A stretch of DNA of 15,275 nt from a bacterium CG2_30_54_10 (GTDB taxonomy: Bacteria > Muiribacteriota > Ozemobacteria > Ozemobacterales > Ozemobacteraceae), in contig MNYA01000070.1 in the NCBI GenBank assembly GCA_001872985.1, positions 1 to 15,275 of the forward strand, read 5' to 3'. Within the stretch, counting starts at the first letter, position 1. The number at the start of each line of letters is the position of its first letter. The position numbers and the translations under genes were made by a program. The notes beneath the pieces are model-generated. The model saw only the letters and a list, made by a program, of their open reading frames with translations. It was not told the origin of the DNA and made no database searches. Shown piece by piece: positions 14,203-15,275 of the stretch.

Positions 14203-14303
14203 CCGCAAAATTTCACGTCATCCCGGCGTCCACAAATTGACGGGCTTGTTTCCAATATAGGCGAAAGCAGCATTAAAAGCTGATTTGGCAAGATCCCGTT
14301 TCT

Positions 14304-14319
14304 TGGCATCGGTATTGCT
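14304..14319 (+). promoter_or_regulatory. sigma-54 (RpoN)-type promoter
   Basis: TGGCATCGGTATTGCT fits the consensus TGGCACGN4TTGCW at all positions except the sixth and seventh (TC in place of CG). The invariant GG and GC are exactly 12 bp apart. Transcription would begin near 14330, giving a 5' leader of about 40 nt before the ATG at 14370. Confidence 0.45.
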
Positions 14320-14369
14320 GTAAGTGAAAGCGAGTGACTGCAAAAAGTCGGTCGAAAGGAGAAATAAAG

Positions 14370-14978
14370 ATGAGACTCAGTTTGGTGGTGTTGTTGAGCG
14401 CGTTGATGTTGGGGTCCTTCCTGCCAGTGTGTGCTGCCGAAAAGTCTAATGGCGCCGGCGATGACGACCTGATCGGGCTAGGCGGCCCGGGAGCCGGGGA
14501 CAAGAAGGTGAGCGTTGACCAGATCATCGAACGAATTCGCACCCGGAAGGCGAAGATCCTCGAGAAGATCAAAGCACGCTTCGAAAAACTCCCCGAGCGT
14601 TTGGCAAAGCTCGAGGCACGCGTTCAACAGCGGTCGAGCAGGCTCAAAGAGAGGGCCGGAAAAACCGGCAAAGATGGGCAGGCCATGACCGGAGCTGGCG
14701 ACAAACGTGAGGAAGCCAAGAAACGCATTACCGCGAAGTACGAGCAAATGAAGGCCCGCCTCAAAGAGCGTAAGGAAATGTTCCTGAAGAAGTCCAGCGA
14801 GGGCCAGGAAAAGATCAAGAGCCGTTCCGGAAGCATGAAATCCGAAGACCAGAGCAGGATCATGGCCGAAGTCGAAACCACACAAAAGGAAATCCTTGCC
14901 GAGATCGAAAAAATGGTCGGGGAAGCCACCACGAAACTTGACGCAACCTATCAGAAAATCATGGCCACATTCAACTGA
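14370..14978 (+). CDS. secreted, highly charged coiled-coil protein
   Basis: A 202-residue protein that begins with a signal peptide (MRLSLVVLLSALMLGSF, probable cleavage after VCAA near 23). A short acidic/glycine linker (GDDDLIGLGG) follows, then about 150 residues of Lys/Arg/Glu-rich helix with coiled-coil character. Stretches such as RFEKLPERLAKLEARVQQR and KRITAKYEQMKARLKERKE show this. I recognise no catalytic motif. By shape it could be a periplasmic holdase like Skp/OmpH or a structural envelope protein, but there is no family-specific evidence. The ATG at 14370 has AGGAG (14357-14361) 8 nt upstream; an earlier ATG at 14334 would spoil the signal peptide. It is alone on the plus strand, behind a sigma-54-like promoter. 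Confidence 0.8.
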   Translation: MRLSLVVLLSALMLGSFLPVCAAEKSNGAGDDDLIGLGGPGAGDKKVSVDQIIERIRTRKAKILEKIKARFEKLPERLAKLEARVQQRSSRLKERAGKTGKDGQAMTGAGDKREEAKKRITAKYEQMKARLKERKEMFLKKSSEGQEKIKSRSGSMKSEDQSRIMAEVETTQKEILAEIEKMVGEATTKLDATYQKIMATFN

Positions 14979-14990
14979 GATAAACGATAC

Positions 14991-15042
14991 TCGACCAATC
15001 GACGACCGGGGCGGAAAGCCGCTCCGGTCGTCGATTGGTCGA
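14991..15042. repeat. long perfect stem-loop after the coiled-coil gene
   Basis: A 19-bp perfect stem, starting TCGACCAATCGACG (14991-15009) and closing at 15024-15042, is extended by a G-T pair and GCGG/CCGC around an AAAG loop, about 24 pairs in all. It begins 12 bp after the coiled-coil gene's stop codon and could end that transcript. There is no T run on either side, so it is not a classical intrinsic terminator. Confidence 0.65.
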
Positions 15043-15058
15043 AACTCCGTATCATCTC

Positions 15059-15101
15059 AATAATTCGTGGAAACTCAATGATTTCTGGCGCAAGAGATTT
15101 C
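15059..15101. repeat. 43-bp interspersed repeat, copy 2
   Basis: Matches 7072-7114 at 41 of 43 positions. Here it contains the last codons and stop of the recombinase remnant on the minus strand and abuts the long stem-loop on the other side. Confidence 0.8.
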
Positions 15102-15275
15102 CCGGTATTTTTTGAAAACCAGGCCGATCGCTTCACAAATCCGTCGATCCGGATCGAGAACGACCTTGCCCGTGCCATCGTAGATGTATCCGGCGGGCAA
15201 TATTTGGTTCTTCTGGATTTTGGATACCTTTAGGAAAGGGCCAGAAACTAAAGGGAAAAACTGGATCTTCAACTC
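15075..15275 (-). pseudogene. remnant of a large serine recombinase (C-terminal 'recombinase' domain), open at window edge
   Basis: Sixty-six codons read in from the window edge. The stretch LPAGYIYDGTGKVVLDPDRR followed by ICEAIGLVFKKYREISCAR closely follows the 'lPvGYv.d..GkvvlDPd..vqeai.lvF..f...gSar' pattern at the start of the Recombinase domain of resolvase/invertase-type large serine recombinases. It stops just where that domain normally continues for another 60 or more residues before the zinc ribbon and coiled coil, so this is a broken end. The stop lies within the 43-bp repeat. The catalytic N-terminal domain, if present, lies outside the window. Confidence 0.55.

Larger units (their letters stand above)
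13804..14369. other. divergent intergenic region
   Basis: This region separates the minus-strand glycosidase operon from the plus-strand coiled-coil gene. Besides the signal-like segment (13840-13932) it holds a G-tract array (14008-14040) and an inverted pair CTGCTACA/TGTAGCAG (14047-14054 and 14135-14142). It also holds a palindrome (14183-14202) and a sigma-54-like promoter (14304-14319). I find no convincing sigma-70 promoter for the minus-strand operon, and no RNA gene. Confidence 0.6.

Noticed and set aside
1..15275. CRISPR array, rRNA, riboswitch or phage genes
   Set aside because: No regularly spaced direct repeats of 24-40 bp, no rRNA motifs, no conserved riboswitch core and no phage structural genes were seen on either strand.

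Overview
The window reads as chromosomal DNA of a Gram-negative (diderm), probably uncultured bacterium. The evidence for two membranes is an MlaE/MlaF/MCE lipid-transport operon, a C-terminal outer-membrane-like beta domain on the MCE protein and several exported proteins. Ribosome binding sites are strong GGAGG types, and base composition looks even across the genes. The family mix (S55-type peptidase, GldA/F/G-like ABC exporter plus DUF4340, several kinds of interspersed palindromic repeat) is what I associate with deep-branching or candidate phyla or deltaproteobacteria-like lineages. I cannot name a genus.

Layout. (1) 1-677, minus: N-terminal half of a PLP-dependent class I/II aminotransferase, running off the window. 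(2) 678-1014: intergenic, with a palindromic MITE-like element that has 10-bp terminal inverted repeats and a 9-bp direct repeat at its flanks, then a hairpin that probably ends the next operon. (3) 1015-5856, minus: four-gene operon, ABC ATPase > ABC-2 permease > GldG-like substrate-binding/auxiliary protein > DUF4340 protein, tightly coupled by ATGA or 2-5 nt junctions. (4) 5857-6152: leader/promoter region with a second kind of imperfect inverted repeat. (5) 6153-6935, minus: nucleotidyltransferase-fold protein whose catalytic Asp pair is Asn. (6) 6936-7500: about 560 bp of repeats, with a second copy of the MITE core, a 43-bp interspersed repeat and a run of hairpins. (7) 7501-13803, minus: five-gene operon, phosphodiester glycosidase > S55 (SpoIVB-like) peptidase > MlaE permease > MlaF ATPase > MCE protein with a coiled coil and a C-terminal beta domain. 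(8) 13804-14369: divergent intergenic region with a G-quadruplex motif, a palindrome and a sigma-54-like promoter. (9) 14370-14978, plus: secreted, highly charged coiled-coil protein. (10) 14979-15275: a long perfect hairpin, the second copy of the 43-bp repeat and a remnant of a large serine recombinase.

How the genes fit together. The ABC/GldG/DUF4340 operon is a self-contained exporter-type complex of unknown substrate. The glycosidase-S55-MlaEFD operon looks like an envelope lipid-transport machine in which the MCE protein could reach from inner-membrane MlaE to the outer membrane through its coiled coil and beta domain, with two exported enzymes made upstream in the same transcript. I see no MlaA, MlaB or MlaC in the window. 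The most unusual observations are that operon composition, the apparent permutation of the S55 catalytic motifs, and an in-frame amber codon that cuts a signal-anchor-like segment off the glycosidase.
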